From Fragilaria crotonensis (taxonomy: Eukaryota; Bacillariophyta; Fragilariophyceae; Fragilariales; Fragilariaceae), in contig JAKSYS010000451.1 in NCBI GenBank assembly GCA_022925895.1, positions 1 through 51,635 of the forward strand: DNA of 51,635 nucleotides, written 5' to 3'. The notes beneath the pieces were generated by a model, which was not told the origin of the DNA, did no database searches, and saw nothing but the letters and a program-made list of their open reading frames with translations. Both the position numbers and the translations under genes were made by a program. Positions 1 to 10,271 of this stretch are shown in pieces (positions within the stretch are counted from its first letter, which is position 1; every line of letters starts with the position of its first letter).

Positions 1-846
1 CCATCAAGCGCTTGCGAGCAATCCAAAACCATCAACCGGTAACCCTTTCGTAAACTGATCACCCAATTGAACCTTGGTATCAATACCTTCAATGTGAATT
101 TCCAAATTCTCAACTTGTGTGCGAAACCAATGATATGGAATGCCAATGTGCTTGGTTCGTGGAGTCAACTTTGGCATCCGAGCAAACTTGAGACAGGCAT
201 CATTGTCTTCATACACGGTCGATTGTGGAATGACGTGCGGTGTTGTCCCAATCGTGTCATCAAAAGCCTTTGAATGAGAATGATAGGTGATAGCTGGTTC
301 AGTCTCAAAACGATCAACATGATTTCCTTCAAGACTTCACGGATAGGAATCAAATCCCTCATGGACTGGCTCAGAGCAATGTACTCAGCCTCCATCGTAC
401 TCAACGCAACTTGTGTCTGCATTTTGGATGCCCACATCAATGGCGCACCTGTAACACGTATCCAGTCCGAGACTTGACACTAACGGGATCTTGCTTGTCT
501 TCGACAGAGAACAAACCTCCGAAGTCCGCATCAACATAACAATCAACCCGCTGGTCAGACCCGGGCTTCAGAATCAAACCTTCTGTTTTGGTTCTTTTAG
601 GTATCGCAAGATGCGCTTGACACCAGCTGCATGCGATTTACGTGCTCCATGAGTGAACCGGGCAGCCTGATGGACAGCATATGCAATATCTGGTCGAGTG
701 TTGCCAGCCAGATACATAAGCATTCCAATCACCACGTCGTAGGCCCAATCTTCGGAGAAAGGTTCTCCATCAGCATCGATATGTAAAGGATCAATGGCAG
801 GTGTATCGCATCCATTGCAATCGGTCAACTTGGTAACAGCCAACAC
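1..846 (-). pseudogene. Copia RT end and RNase H, frameshifted and cut by window edge
   Basis: 846-574 carries the segment between RT and RNase H, including the conserved YLAGNTRPDIAYAVHQAARF. The RNase H core is seen in a second frame, STMEAEYIALSQSMRD at about 355-402, and in a third, EDNDACLKFA at about 180-212 followed by TKHIGIPYHWFR. Three frames over about 800 bp mean at least two further indels. The reading frame is still open toward position 1, so the C-terminus and 3' LTR lie outside the window. Confidence 0.85.
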
Positions 847-854
847 CTTGTCAA

Positions 855-2246
855 TCAGGCCAGTCTGCGTAAGAAGAAACTCATTGGACCCTGTTTTCTT
901 GATCTGAATCCCGAGGAAAGCACTGACTTCACCTTCATTGCGCAGAGCAAAGTGTGACGCTGTGCATCGGTACTAATTCCCAAAGATGAAATCTCTCGTT
1001 CCAGATCTGCAACGTTGGCTGATGCAAAGATTGTGTCATCCACATAAACAACACATCATGCCTGATTTGAGAAACAGACAAGGATCGATTGCGCTTTGCT
1101 GCCAGCCTCTTTCCTCCAAACCACCCTTGAGTTTTCGAAGAATGTACGAGGTGCCTGCCGGAGACCGTACAAACTTTTGAGTAAGCGCAACACTTTGTCT
1201 GTTCCCGATTTCGGTCCAAACAAACGAGGATATTCGACGTATACCTCCTCCTTGAGCTCGGCCTGAGCGAATGCATTGGTATAATCCACCTGTCGTGTCG
1301 TCCAACCTTCAGTGAGGACAGTGGACAACAGTAACCTGATCGTGGACCACTGGACAACCGGCGCGTAAGTCTCAAAAAAATCGACGCCTTCTGTTTGCAT
1401 GTCTCCTCGTGCACAAAATCGTGCTTTGTATCGATAGGCTGTTCCGTCAGGAAGGCGCTTCAACTTGAATGCCCACGTTCCTTTCAGGACTGGTTTATCT
1501 TTTGGTCGTGTGACTGACTCCCAGGTATGTTGCCCAACCAATGTGTGAACCTCAAGTTGCATTGCTTTGATATACTCACTTGCTTCTGCCCCATGCATTG
1601 CTTGTTGGAATGTGGGCATATCGGCATCTTGACCTGGGGTTTTTGCAGCGTAAACGCGAGGATCTGTGATATTTACAACCCCTGTGTCAGAACATGTGAA
1701 CAGCTCCGCAAGATAAGCGAGTTGTGCCGCATGTCCTTCAGGATCAAGGAGTGTCGCCATCGACGAGAGGTAGACTTCATCGATGTATCGAGTCTTCTGA
1801 AAGACTCCCTTTGTTGAGCGAGTTGAACGACGTAGCGACGATGCCGGAGGCAGTGCATCAGATGATACACGGGGAATGATAGATGGAGGCGTGTCTGGTG
1901 TTGACAACAATGAAGTTGTATCCGGATTTGGATGCATCGTCACAGAAGGATTTGCAACAGAAGCAATCACAGCTGAACCAGACAGTGTAGGTGAAGTTGA
2001 CGGAAGCTCAGAAGGCAGTGTAGAGCTCTTTGCCATTGTCATAGCAATAGTATTCGTTGCCGTCGTCGTAGCAGCAGTAGATGGTTCCATAGTTGCGCGA
2101 ATTGCATCTTGACGAATCATTGCACGATCGGCCCATTCGCGGTCTTCGAGTGAGCGACTCGAAACCAGAGATCGCTCCGGATCCTCGGCATGAGGTCCCA
2201 ACGCATCATCACCGGTTTCAACAGGAATGTAGGTCGTATTCTCCAA
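855..2246 (-). pseudogene. Copia reverse transcriptase, frameshifted
   Basis: The open part 2246-1056 contains the N-terminal RT landmarks: W and K in KGTWAFKLKRLPDG, the KARFCARGD motif, ETYAPVV, and the catalytic-Asp region RQVDYTNAFAQAEL, then KSLYGLRQAPR. At about 1138 the frame shifts within a GAAAA run (one A appears to be missing) and continues as KLKGGLEERGWQQS. It shifts back at about 1045, where VYVDD, the catalytic Asp pair, is readable. The rest runs to about 855 in the same frame. All catalytic residues are present but in three frames, so the gene is broken as given. Confidence 0.88.
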
Positions 2247-4138
2247 ACAGAGCTCCTTCCAATTGTCAGGAGGATCAATCTCCCTTCGATCGAAGAAACT
2301 GTTGAAAATTGATCATCAAAAACGACGTGATATTGTGGAGTAATACTCCCGGTGTCCAGATTGAGAACCAACGGAACTTCACTCGAGTGGAGATGACTGA
2401 AACCCATAAACACACCGCGACGTGACCGAGGCTGCCAGCGTGGAAGTTTTTGTCCGGCCTGTAGGTGAGGATCTAGAACGTATACCGGACACCCCCAGAC
2501 ATGAATGTCTTTCAAACGATGACGCGGTATCGTACTGCCGGTAAACAAATCCGCCGGACACAACCCCTGAGAGTTCGGTAAGTGATTATACAGATACGTA
2601 GCATACGTAACTGCCATAGGCCAAAGAGACGGGTCGATACCGTCTTTCCAGTGAGCTGATGCATGAAGGAGGAGAGCACGCGCCATATTGGAGACTGATT
2701 GTACGGCTCGTTCGGCAACTCCATTTTTATGATGTGCGTTGGCGCCACAATAGCGAAGACGTTGTTCGTGTGCACGAATATGCTGTACAAAGGTGTTCGC
2801 CTTGAAGGCACCGCTGTCTGTAAGGTACGACTCGACAACCACACCATGATGCATCGCCATTTGTTCGTATGCTTGCTTGGCACGAACAGTTTCCACAGCG
2901 GAGAAACCCAACTGGTGTTCAACATGCATGAACCCAGAACAGTGGTCAATGAAAATACACCCCCCTTTATACGTAGCGGAGGAAGCTTTGCCATAGGAGT
3001 CAAAAGTGCGTCCGAGGAGTCGTGATTCAAAGTGATCAACTGACACTTGCACTCCTGGTTTCAGGTGTTCCACTTTGAGAGCACCAAGCCGCTGATCATT
3101 TGGAACTGATGTTGTACTTTGCTTGGCACGACGGTGACCTTTAGCGAACTCGCAAACAGCGCACTTCATCGTCTGGAGATCGCACTTAGATGCAGACGCA
3201 AACTTTGCGGACAAAAAAGGTACCGCACGCAGGATACGCTGGACTGCAGGAAAGTTGAGGTGCCCGAAACGATGGTGCCAATGAAGAAGAAGCTTTTGCC
3301 CGCCAGTCATATTTTGATTCTGGGCGTCCATCAAGGATAAGTTCATTTGCGGATCATGACATGTAGTTGTCGCAACAGCGCCAATCCTGGCATATCCGAC
3401 AGGTAGCGAATTACGATCGTCATATTCGACAATCAACGACGCAGAACCCTTCAAATGGAGACGGAACGAAGCTTGATCACCTTCATAGCTCCCTTGCATT
3501 CCGGTAGAAGCATCAAACAACCGTTGAGGGCTCAGAAGACGAGCTTTAGCTTTGGGTACGTAGTATGCCATGCTCCTTACCACCACATCATCGTTCTCAC
3601 CATTCGAAAATGTATATGTCACAGGACCAACACCTTCAATGCGAAGCCCATTTGCCATTCCTCCAAGACGCAAGTCCCCGTTAGGAATGGTTAAAGGATC
3701 ATCGAAGTCTGCCTTGTCATATGTAATAGCAAGGGAGGCTCCTGTGTCGAAGATCACAGGTTGTTTGTCGGATGATTCGTGTTCGAACGTCATGAAGGCA
3801 CACGGAGAATCGAAGTATCCCCGTGATCCGTAGGAATCAGTCACTGAAGTTGTCTCCACAACAGTGGGACCATGCGCATCGATCTGGCCAGCGATTGTCA
3901 GTAACTGCTGTGTCGATGTCAATTCGTGAGCCCATGGAGAGGATGCTATCGAAATCGAATCGATGGGATCCGATGCATCATCCACTTGTAAGGACGTGCT
4001 CGTCCGATGATTCCTTGCAGAGTAAGCATCCATGCTGGTGATGCTCTTCTGGACGTTGTTCGCGAAAATCATGAACAGATCTTGATGATGCGTAGGTGAC
4101 TTCAATGACATCGTCAGTTGTCCACCAATCGATATCAC
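2117..4138 (-). pseudogene. Copia pol, aspartic protease and integrase section
   Basis: The frame is open for 673 codons. The protease active site is FDTGAS at about 3745-3762. The integrase zinc domain follows, with H and H in WHHRFGHLNFPAVQ and the Cys pair in KCAVCEFAKG. The catalytic core shows the first Asp in VSVDHFES, the second in LTDSGAFKANTF and the Glu in HHKNGVAERAV. The end of the integrase has the usual HVWGCPVYVLDP stretch. The protease and integrase residues all look intact. The frame then shifts near 2240 before the reverse transcriptase, so the section is only functional if that shift is an assembly error or is bypassed. Confidence 0.9.
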
Positions 4139-4844
4139 AACAATCAGCCATACTTGTATGAACCGAACTCTCGATAGTAGTTCTTGTCAATGATTCATCC
4201 CTGATGATGGACGGAGAAACCGCTTCGGATGCTTCACCATCACTTGATGACCTGATTGTCAACACTTGAAACAGGTAAGTCGCTTTCAATTTGTTAAATT
4301 GCACCCATGTATTCCAATCTAACACCATCAATTCGTCCAAATAGGATACACGTTGATAGGCATGATTCCCAAACTGATACATCTGACGGCTCAGATCATT
4401 TAGATTTGGAATCGGTGACGGAGCCTTGGCAGTTGGAAGCAGGATGACATTCGTCATAGCCATCCAAAGAATTGGAAGAAATCGAAGTGCTGGAAGACGT
4501 CGCCCGCGATCGTGGCGATGACGCCACGCTTGCTTCTCCAAACGACGGCGCTCGCGACGAGGAACTCCAGGGCTGGTGACAAAACACTGAGTGGCGAGGT
4601 ACGTTATACATTCCCAAGCCAAAAGGGTTATCCAAAAGATAAGGATCGCAAACTGTTGCAACCATGCCGGAGAATACGACTGAAACATCTGACGAAGTGA
4701 GTCAGCGTTGAACTCAGAAGAAGATGTCGATCTAGAATCGGATGCTTGAGCCGAAAACGAAGACATGACAAACCGATTGATCCGCCTGGAAAGGTATGTT
4801 ACCCATTCCCAAGCCACAAACAGCATCCAAAACTTATTGAACAC
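3978..4844 (-). other. Hydrophobic spacer reading frame between gag and protease
   Basis: A 289-codon open frame, shifted relative to gag and pol, bridges the gap between them. It contains three hydrophobic stretches: one at the start (FWMLFVAWEWVTYL), a near-repeat about 50 residues later (FAILIFWITLLAWECITYL), and a third (LRFLPILWMAMTNVILL). An Arg-rich stretch separates the second and third. The two first stretches are also similar at DNA level (4790-4835 and 4585-4635), which suggests internal duplication. It is probably a section of the same gag-pol polyprotein displaced by indels. Copia polyproteins do not normally carry membrane-like segments between nucleocapsid and protease, so this region is odd. 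Confidence 0.5.
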
Positions 4845-6619
4845 GGAAGACGAAGGATCGATCCCGTATCAGGTTCTGGAAACGACCATGTACCATCAGT
4901 ACCAACGATGAGAGATGGTGGATCACCACTATCTTCCCTGGCAGCTGCATCGGAAGCCGGAGTCTCCCTTTCGTGATGCTCCCTTTCGTCGTCGGTAGAG
5001 TCGGTATTCGATGACCTCTCCCTTTCGACCGAAGACGAAACGGGAGCGAAGGCATGAGCAGCCTCCGAGGCAGAAACAGAGGCACACCAGGCGCCCCGAA
5101 ACTCAATTGGATCATCATCTGCGTCGGACACACCAGGCTCGGCAGTGGTAGCAACGGGAATCCCTAGAGGAACCTCAACAGAAGCCAGATTGCCTTCATG
5201 GGGGGTAGTGTAGTCATCCTTGTGCTCCGAATCGAAGTGAGACAGAAGATAAAAGCCGGTTTTTCCGGACTTTTTGCACACGCACTTTGTGCAGAACTTC
5301 CACTTGCGATTGTCCTCATCAACAAGGGGCTTGGTGAGATCTTTGGGTTCCAAATACTTCCAGGCAGCAAGGTGGTCCGTTTTGACTTTCTTGGCCAAAG
5401 GTTCAGCATCAGTGTCTTTGTCTCTGTCCTTGCCTTTCAATGGACAATCCTTGATGAGATGAGGTCCCTTGCACCGATAGCACTTGCGCTCCTCTTTGTT
5501 CCCACCTGAGCTACTGCTTGGCCGGGATCCGTGCTTGTCCCCAACTGCAGCGTTATTGCTCTGAGGAAGTTTGGCAGCCAACGCGGGCCAATCATGGTCC
5601 GAAATGAGACGACCGTGCAGCTGTTGGAGCGTCGAAATCACGCCAACCGGACCATACTTGTGATACTCCATATCCAGTAGGATAGAGCGAGGATCAAGTA
5701 CCTTGTACTTATGTTCCATCGTCTTGACATAGTCTAGGAGGTTGAAAACCTTCCTATTAAACTCTTCGCACGACGTGCGGGTAACCTTCTGAAGAAGACG
5801 TGAACCAGTGTTCACTGGGAGTGCGTATCCTCCCTGCATGACCTTGATTAAACGAAGAGCTTCCGTGGAGAAGTCGGACACGTTTTCTCCTGGATACGAA
5901 TCCAGTGTCAACGCACCAAAGGCCGTTGTGGCGCCATCAATATCATGAGAGACTGAAGCATTGCATGTCTCGAGTGCCATGATTAAAAGGCAAGATCCAG
6001 GGAGACGTTTGTAGTCCTTCCTGTGCCCATACCGAACGAAGATCTTCTCCTGGAAGTTCGAAGTCAAATACGACTCAACAACCAACCTGGACATCTTGAT
6101 TTCGCACTCTTCGTACGAGTCAAAGGTGGCATTGGTTTCGTTGGTAACGTCACTGCGTTCGTTGAATTCCTTGACAACGTCCTCAAGGGTGAAGTTGTGA
6201 ACATGGTCGAAGAGATTGACCACAGTTCCTCCGGCGTCCTAGACGTGATAGAAGGTTTCTTGCCCATGCTCTTCGACACGGCGTTCCAAGAGAGTAAGAA
6301 ACTTCTCTTTCCCTACCTCAGTGGTTGAAGTAACGACCGGTTCAAGACGTCCGTCAAACTTGAGATTGTTCGTAGCATCACGCGCCGTCACAAGGTCACG
6401 TTCGATGGAAGAAATGGTCTTCACGTTTCGACGTTGCGAAGCGTAGGAGTACGTGTTGCGCTCCTTTGGTTTGTAGTCTTGATCAAGACCCGATCCTCCA
6501 ATGTACAGTCCATACACTGGGTGAATCCCTCCCCTCTTGGGAGCAAGAGCCACAACTGGAGGTGGCGGTGGTGGCGGCGGTGGCCTCTGCCCTCCAGGAG
6601 TCGTAGGAGTACTCGTCAT
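4799..6619 (-). pseudogene. Copia gag (capsid/nucleocapsid), one in-frame stop
   Basis: The first ATG is at 6617-6619 and starts MTSTPTTPGG, followed by a run of Pro residues. The frame is interrupted once by TAG at 6239-6241 and then stays open to 4799. The middle part is a UBN2/Retrotran-gag-like helical capsid region. A CCHC zinc knuckle, CYRCKGPHLIKDC, lies at about 5452-5490. After it come a Lys/Asp-rich linker and a second Cys-rich stretch (CTKCVCKKSGKTG). The C-terminus is rich in Ser and acidic residues. The stop could be decay; a programmed readthrough stop this early in gag would be unusual. The track of protease is not in this frame, so a frame change near 4830 is needed to continue. 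Confidence 0.85.
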
Positions 6620-6679
6620 GGCGGCGGCGATCTTCACGATGGAAGGAACTAGTTATTTCTCGTCTTTGCAAAGGAAACA

Positions 6680-6694
6680 CTTGGGCTCATAACC
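6680..6694 (-). promoter_or_regulatory. Candidate reverse-transcription primer-binding site
   Basis: The minus strand reads GGTTATGAGCCCAAG. This is complementary to CTTGGGCTCATAACC, which looks like the anticodon arm of a Met tRNA (CAT anticodon inside the loop CTCATAA) rather than a tRNA 3' end. Drosophila copia and yeast Ty5 are known to prime from a 5' half of initiator tRNA-Met cut in the anticodon stem-loop, and this site fits that mode. The placement just inside the candidate LTR supports it. Confidence 0.5.
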
Positions 6695-6701
6695 AGCGAG
6701 A

Positions 6702-6954
6702 TGACAACGATAAGCACCTTCTCCTTTTCGATGAGAATGTGTTCAAGTCGTCAAGTCTATCTGATAGAACTGACAATGATGTAAATACTAAACCGGATAC
6801 GAAACTGTCTCGATCAAATATTGTGAACTAATCAGGCGCCAAGCACGCCGTTACACTATTTGCAGTCGTGAATCACAGATGGAATAGTGACATGGAATAT
6901 ATGGACAGTAGACAGTACAGTCCGCAGATGCGTGTCAGTACAGACATGTCAACA
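6702..6954 (-). repeat. Candidate 5' LTR of the Copia element
   Basis: Read on the minus strand, this 253-bp stretch begins TGTTGACATG and ends GTTGTCA, so it has the TG...CA ends of a Copia LTR. Its inner end lies 7 bp from the candidate primer-binding site and about 80 bp upstream of the gag ATG. It contains a TATA-like run (minus-strand CATATATTCC, near 6897-6906). The boundaries are inferred because the partner LTR lies outside the window. The 5-bp flank outside the LTR is TGTCC (6955-6959), which should recur beyond the missing 3' LTR if the call is right. Confidence 0.5.
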
Positions 6955-7170
6955 TGTCCATCAATCCTATTCCAATCGTCACACCCATGCTTGTATAATG
7001 ACTCTATGCATACTCGGAGTTCATACGATCTACGACAATGTACTAGTACCCGAAAGTATGTCTTGAACTCGAAATCACTACGTATACTGTAGTCGTACAC
7101 AATACAAACGCTCCCTCTTCACCACCACAACCCTGGAAATACCTACCCTCTCGCAATATTGAAATCTGCC

Positions 7171-8019
7171 ATGGGAGGTCGCAAACGGAAAGCCGGGCCT
7201 CCAGAGCATACAAGCAACGTCTCGCATGACGGCAACATCAGCCAATCTGAACCTCAATCTACCCTGTTGTTGCACTCCGACAGGAAGAAACACAAAATGT
7301 CCACCACTAGAAGTGCTGCTGAACACACACCACGGAAGACTCTTTCCGAATGCGCTAATCCCTCCATTCCCATTTCCCAAGTCGATCACGATATAACCCT
7401 TGCACTCCTTAAGACCATGGACTGGACCATGGCCCAGAATACATCACGCCGGAACGTAATCCGCTCTGACGACCCGTCCACCCCGCGAAATAGTCGGAAC
7501 AAACCGTACTGCATGTCCTTCATTTTCGGTCGCAACATGAAAGACCCGGCTGGCGGCTTGTCCTGGTGGTCGACCAAGTATCCTGACGTTTACGACAAAC
7601 TCCGCGCTCTCCTCGAAAAATACGATCCGTCGTTCTCATACACCCACATTACTCTCAACCGCAATCTGAGATGTAAGCGCCATACGGACGGTGGCAATGC
7701 CGGTCCGTCGTACATTGCAGCTTTTGGCAACTTTAAAGGGGGGAAACTTCTGGTGGAACCACCTGGAGGAGGTCGGCCCGAGATGGAGCTGGATCTCAAG
7801 AGTCGTTTTGTAAAGTTTAATGGAAAGACACAGCCACACGAGACATTGGCATTTTCGGGGGAACGATTCACACTTGTATATTATACGTCGGATATTGAAC
7901 CGGAGGAGGGAGCTGTTGATCGGCGGCGGGGCGGGCCAACGAAGGCTAGTGCTGTCAGCTCCACATTAGCTGCCAAGTTTCAGGCTGTCAAGGCCAAATT
8001 GGGCCGAACGAAAAAGTGA
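7171..8019 (+). CDS. Fe(II)/2-oxoglutarate oxygenase-like protein
   Basis: The ATG at 7171 gives 282 residues; nothing in frame upstream offers a better start. The first 80 residues are basic and disordered (GGRKRKAG, DRKKHKM), compatible with nuclear import. The C-terminal half looks like a double-stranded beta-helix oxygenase. CKRHTDGGNAGPS supplies an HxD pair, FGNFKGGKLLVEPPGG is a typical strand pair after it, and QPHETLAFSGERFTLVYYT supplies the distal His and a following Arg that would bind the 2OG carboxylate. The pattern (HxD..N, GG-L-V, PH..-pF-GeR-slV) is shared with algal and fungal proteins of the TET/JBP and AlkB-like surroundings; substrate cannot be told. It sits directly outside the Copia LTR but codes normally and looks like a host gene. 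Function in nucleic-acid or protein oxidation is inference. Confidence 0.7.
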   Translation: MGGRKRKAGPPEHTSNVSHDGNISQSEPQSTLLLHSDRKKHKMSTTRSAAEHTPRKTLSECANPSIPISQVDHDITLALLKTMDWTMAQNTSRRNVIRSDDPSTPRNSRNKPYCMSFIFGRNMKDPAGGLSWWSTKYPDVYDKLRALLEKYDPSFSYTHITLNRNLRCKRHTDGGNAGPSYIAAFGNFKGGKLLVEPPGGGRPEMELDLKSRFVKFNGKTQPHETLAFSGERFTLVYYTSDIEPEEGAVDRRRGGPTKASAVSSTLAAKFQAVKAKLGRTKK

Positions 8020-8279
8020 TGAGAATACATTGCCTGGTGGGCCCATCGTCGCAGTCACTTATAGAAATCTTAATATATTCTTGCATAAAGCATTAGGACT
8101 GTTTTAGTTTTTTGGTACTTTTTGCATGGACTTGTGCTGTTTTGCTCGACCGAATAGAAAATGATTCGTGCATCCTAAAGCAGTAGCTTAAAAATTCCAT
8201 TGGTATCAACCCGGGAAAAGGTAAACGAGCGACAATGACGTGGGCGAAGAGTGCCAACGTGCGATAGTGGTTCTCCTCT

Positions 8280-9566
8280 TCACTTAGGCTGAGAGGCTTC
8301 AACAACACCAGAATCATCTACGACCGGGGGCTGCTGGTGCACCTGCTGTTCTTCATCAGGCGCTTCAATATCATCCGGTGTTGCTGACGCCGCATCAATA
8401 CCTCCACCATGCTCATCAGCAACAACAATTCCCAATCGAGCTTCTTCCCTCTGCACCCAAGCGCTCAATCTCGATGCCATCATGGTCCCTATCAGCAACT
8501 GCAACGAGTGCCACACCAACAGCGGCAGAGTGTAAATACCGACGTTGGGACTGTTGAAATAAATGGCGTTAATGAGTGGGATGCCCATGGCCACACTCTT
8601 GAGGGTGCATCCGAATAATCCCATAACACGTAGTTTGGGTTCTGCAGGAAAAAGGTATCCAAGAGAATACCAAGCCAGGACCATGACGAAGACCACAAGG
8701 AGAAATTGGAAAACGACCATGAGTATGATGTGGACGGCAACGTTGGGATCGGATATTCCGGTGTTAAATGTCCTGCAAAAGACAGTGTAGACGATGAAAA
8801 CGAGAGCATACTGTTGTGCCAACTTCAAGTGCACCTTGTGGGTCTTGACGAACTGTACAACTGGAGGGAGTGTCTTTTGCATGACTTGTCCAACAAAAAT
8901 GGGCAGGATGACCTGCAGCAAAAGGTTGAGAAAGACAGTTCCAAAATCCGCAACATCCATCGAGGTGATTCCCAAGTATCCCAAGATGAGCAGTGGACTG
9001 ATGAAGACACCAACGATATTTCCAAAGGCAGAATGGAAAATGGATGCGGCTTCATCTCCGCCTGCCGCTTTGGTCAAGACTTGAACCATGCTGATGGTGA
9101 GTGGGAGCGTACCGCAAATAACCATGCCATCGGCCAGCGCTACTGGGATGATTTTCACAGCTGACAAGAAGCGTGAAACTCCATACACAAGGGCCGAGAC
9201 GAAGCCGAAATTGTAAATGGGAACAAAGAGATTGAATTTCACGCGCTTTGATGCCTTGGCGAATTCTTCAGTCTTCAAGCTCAATCCAGCCAGTAGAAAA
9301 ATGAATACGACAGCGATCCATGTTGCGGTAATCTTTGGCGCAAGATAAATGGCGCCTAGGGGTGGGTATGCAAGGGCCAACAAGATGGCCAGGACCACCA
9401 AAATCAGGAATTCATGCTCCCAGTAGATGGCAACGATGTCAGCCATACTGCAACTACAAATACGTTTCTTCGTTTTGTTGTTGTCCACGTCTGGATGTGA
9501 AGGAGCCGTGTCGTGGTCTACGACGACAGAGGTTGGTGTATGCGCTGCTTCTGGAACAGGAGCCAT
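8280..9566 (-). CDS. SLC10A7/Rch1-like membrane transporter (SBF-like)
   Basis: 428 residues from ATG 9564-9566 to TGA 8280-8282. After a polar N-terminus of about 45 residues come roughly ten hydrophobic segments, beginning with WEHEFLILVVLAILLALAYP. The conserved family features are visible: LAGLSLKTEEF after the second helix, and GGDEAASIFHSAFGNIVGVFISP, the discontinuous-helix region of SBF-like proteins. The C-terminus is an acidic, Gln-rich cytosolic tail. The animal SLC10A7 protein and yeast Rch1 of this family are linked to calcium homeostasis and glycosylation rather than bile-acid uptake, and similar length (about 340-430) fits. It is divergently transcribed from the DUF4336 gene. 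Confidence 0.9.
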   Translation of the reverse strand: MAPVPEAAHTPTSVVVDHDTAPSHPDVDNNKTKKRICSCSMADIVAIYWEHEFLILVVLAILLALAYPPLGAIYLAPKITATWIAVVFIFLLAGLSLKTEEFAKASKRVKFNLFVPIYNFGFVSALVYGVSRFLSAVKIIPVALADGMVICGTLPLTISMVQVLTKAAGGDEAASIFHSAFGNIVGVFISPLLILGYLGITSMDVADFGTVFLNLLLQVILPIFVGQVMQKTLPPVVQFVKTHKVHLKLAQQYALVFIVYTVFCRTFNTGISDPNVAVHIILMVVFQFLLVVFVMVLAWYSLGYLFPAEPKLRVMGLFGCTLKSVAMGIPLINAIYFNSPNVGIYTLPLLVWHSLQLLIGTMMASRLSAWVQREEARLGIVVADEHGGGIDAASATPDDIEAPDEEQQVHQQPPVVDDSGVVEASQPK

Positions 9567-10271
9567 GGTTTGATCTTGAATGCTGCTTGCTGTGAACGGA
9601 GTGAGGAGGTTCTATGCTGGAGTCTATCTGTTTCTATACAGTAGTTGATGTGTTGCACACTACAGGAGTACAGCACCGTTTTGTAGTTTGTACCAGGTAG
9701 TTTATTCTTCTCTTTGTGTAGTTTGTGGTGCTCTACGAGATTGCGTTAATGACGGATGCATGTACGTTTGAAGTTTGAATTGTTGCATTTGTGTTTTCTT
9801 TGGTTCTTCGGTGTTCAAGCTGGCGTTGTAGCCATATGATACTGGAATACTACCCCTACTTCTTAGTACGGTACAGTACAGCAATTACTCGTTGTACTGG
9901 AGTACTGGAATACTGGGCAATGTAGTGAATGACGAGTGAATCACCCAAACTGGTAACGTATGTACACGTACGTACTCCAGTGCATTGTAGAGTAGATTCA
10001 GCCGCAGCACACAGCACGCAGCACACACAGAAACACAGAAACTGATTTCAAATACTCCGTGTCTCCGTGTACATATCATACGTGCCACAGTGACGACATC
10101 GGGCATCGACGTCAACATTCCTTCCTTCATCTCTATTCAAGTGTTTTAGTAAATGGTTGTAGTACTACTGTACCATGGCACTCGCTCTCAGTCTGTTCAG
10201 AGATTCGAAAGCTTCTGATCGATAGACCAGTGACTGTGCCCTATTATATCATCGCTATAAAGGACGAAGAC
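9567..10271. other. Divergent intergenic region
   Basis: About 700 bp between the start codons of the SLC10A7-like and DUF4336 genes, so both promoters should lie here. It is rich in GTAC-centred short repeats (for example ACTGGAGTACTGGAATACT near 9896-9914) and in a CACACAGCACGCAGCACACACAG run near 10009-10031. No convincing gene is seen. Confidence 0.5.

Larger units (their letters stand above)
1..6954 (-). mobile_element. Copia (Ty1/copia) LTR retrotransposon, partial and decayed
   Basis: On the minus strand the order is candidate 5' LTR, primer site, gag with a CCHC knuckle, a long spacer, aspartic protease, integrase, reverse transcriptase, RNase H. PR-INT-RT-RH is the Copia order. The window starts inside the RNase H region, so the 3' LTR, polypurine tract and second target-site copy are not visible. 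The reading frame is broken many times: a TAG at 6239-6241, frame changes near 4830, 4100, 2240, 1138, 1045, 850 and again below 570. The copy cannot make an intact polyprotein as it stands. At least one frameshift (near 1138) looks like a lost A in an A-run, so sequencing error is possible for some. Diatom genomes are rich in Copia elements (the CoDi lineages); lineage assignment would need a tree. Confidence 0.93.

Noticed and set aside
6239-6241. Programmed readthrough of the gag TAG
   Set aside because: The stop lies early inside gag rather than at a gag-pol boundary, and the copy has many other breaks, so decay or error is simpler.
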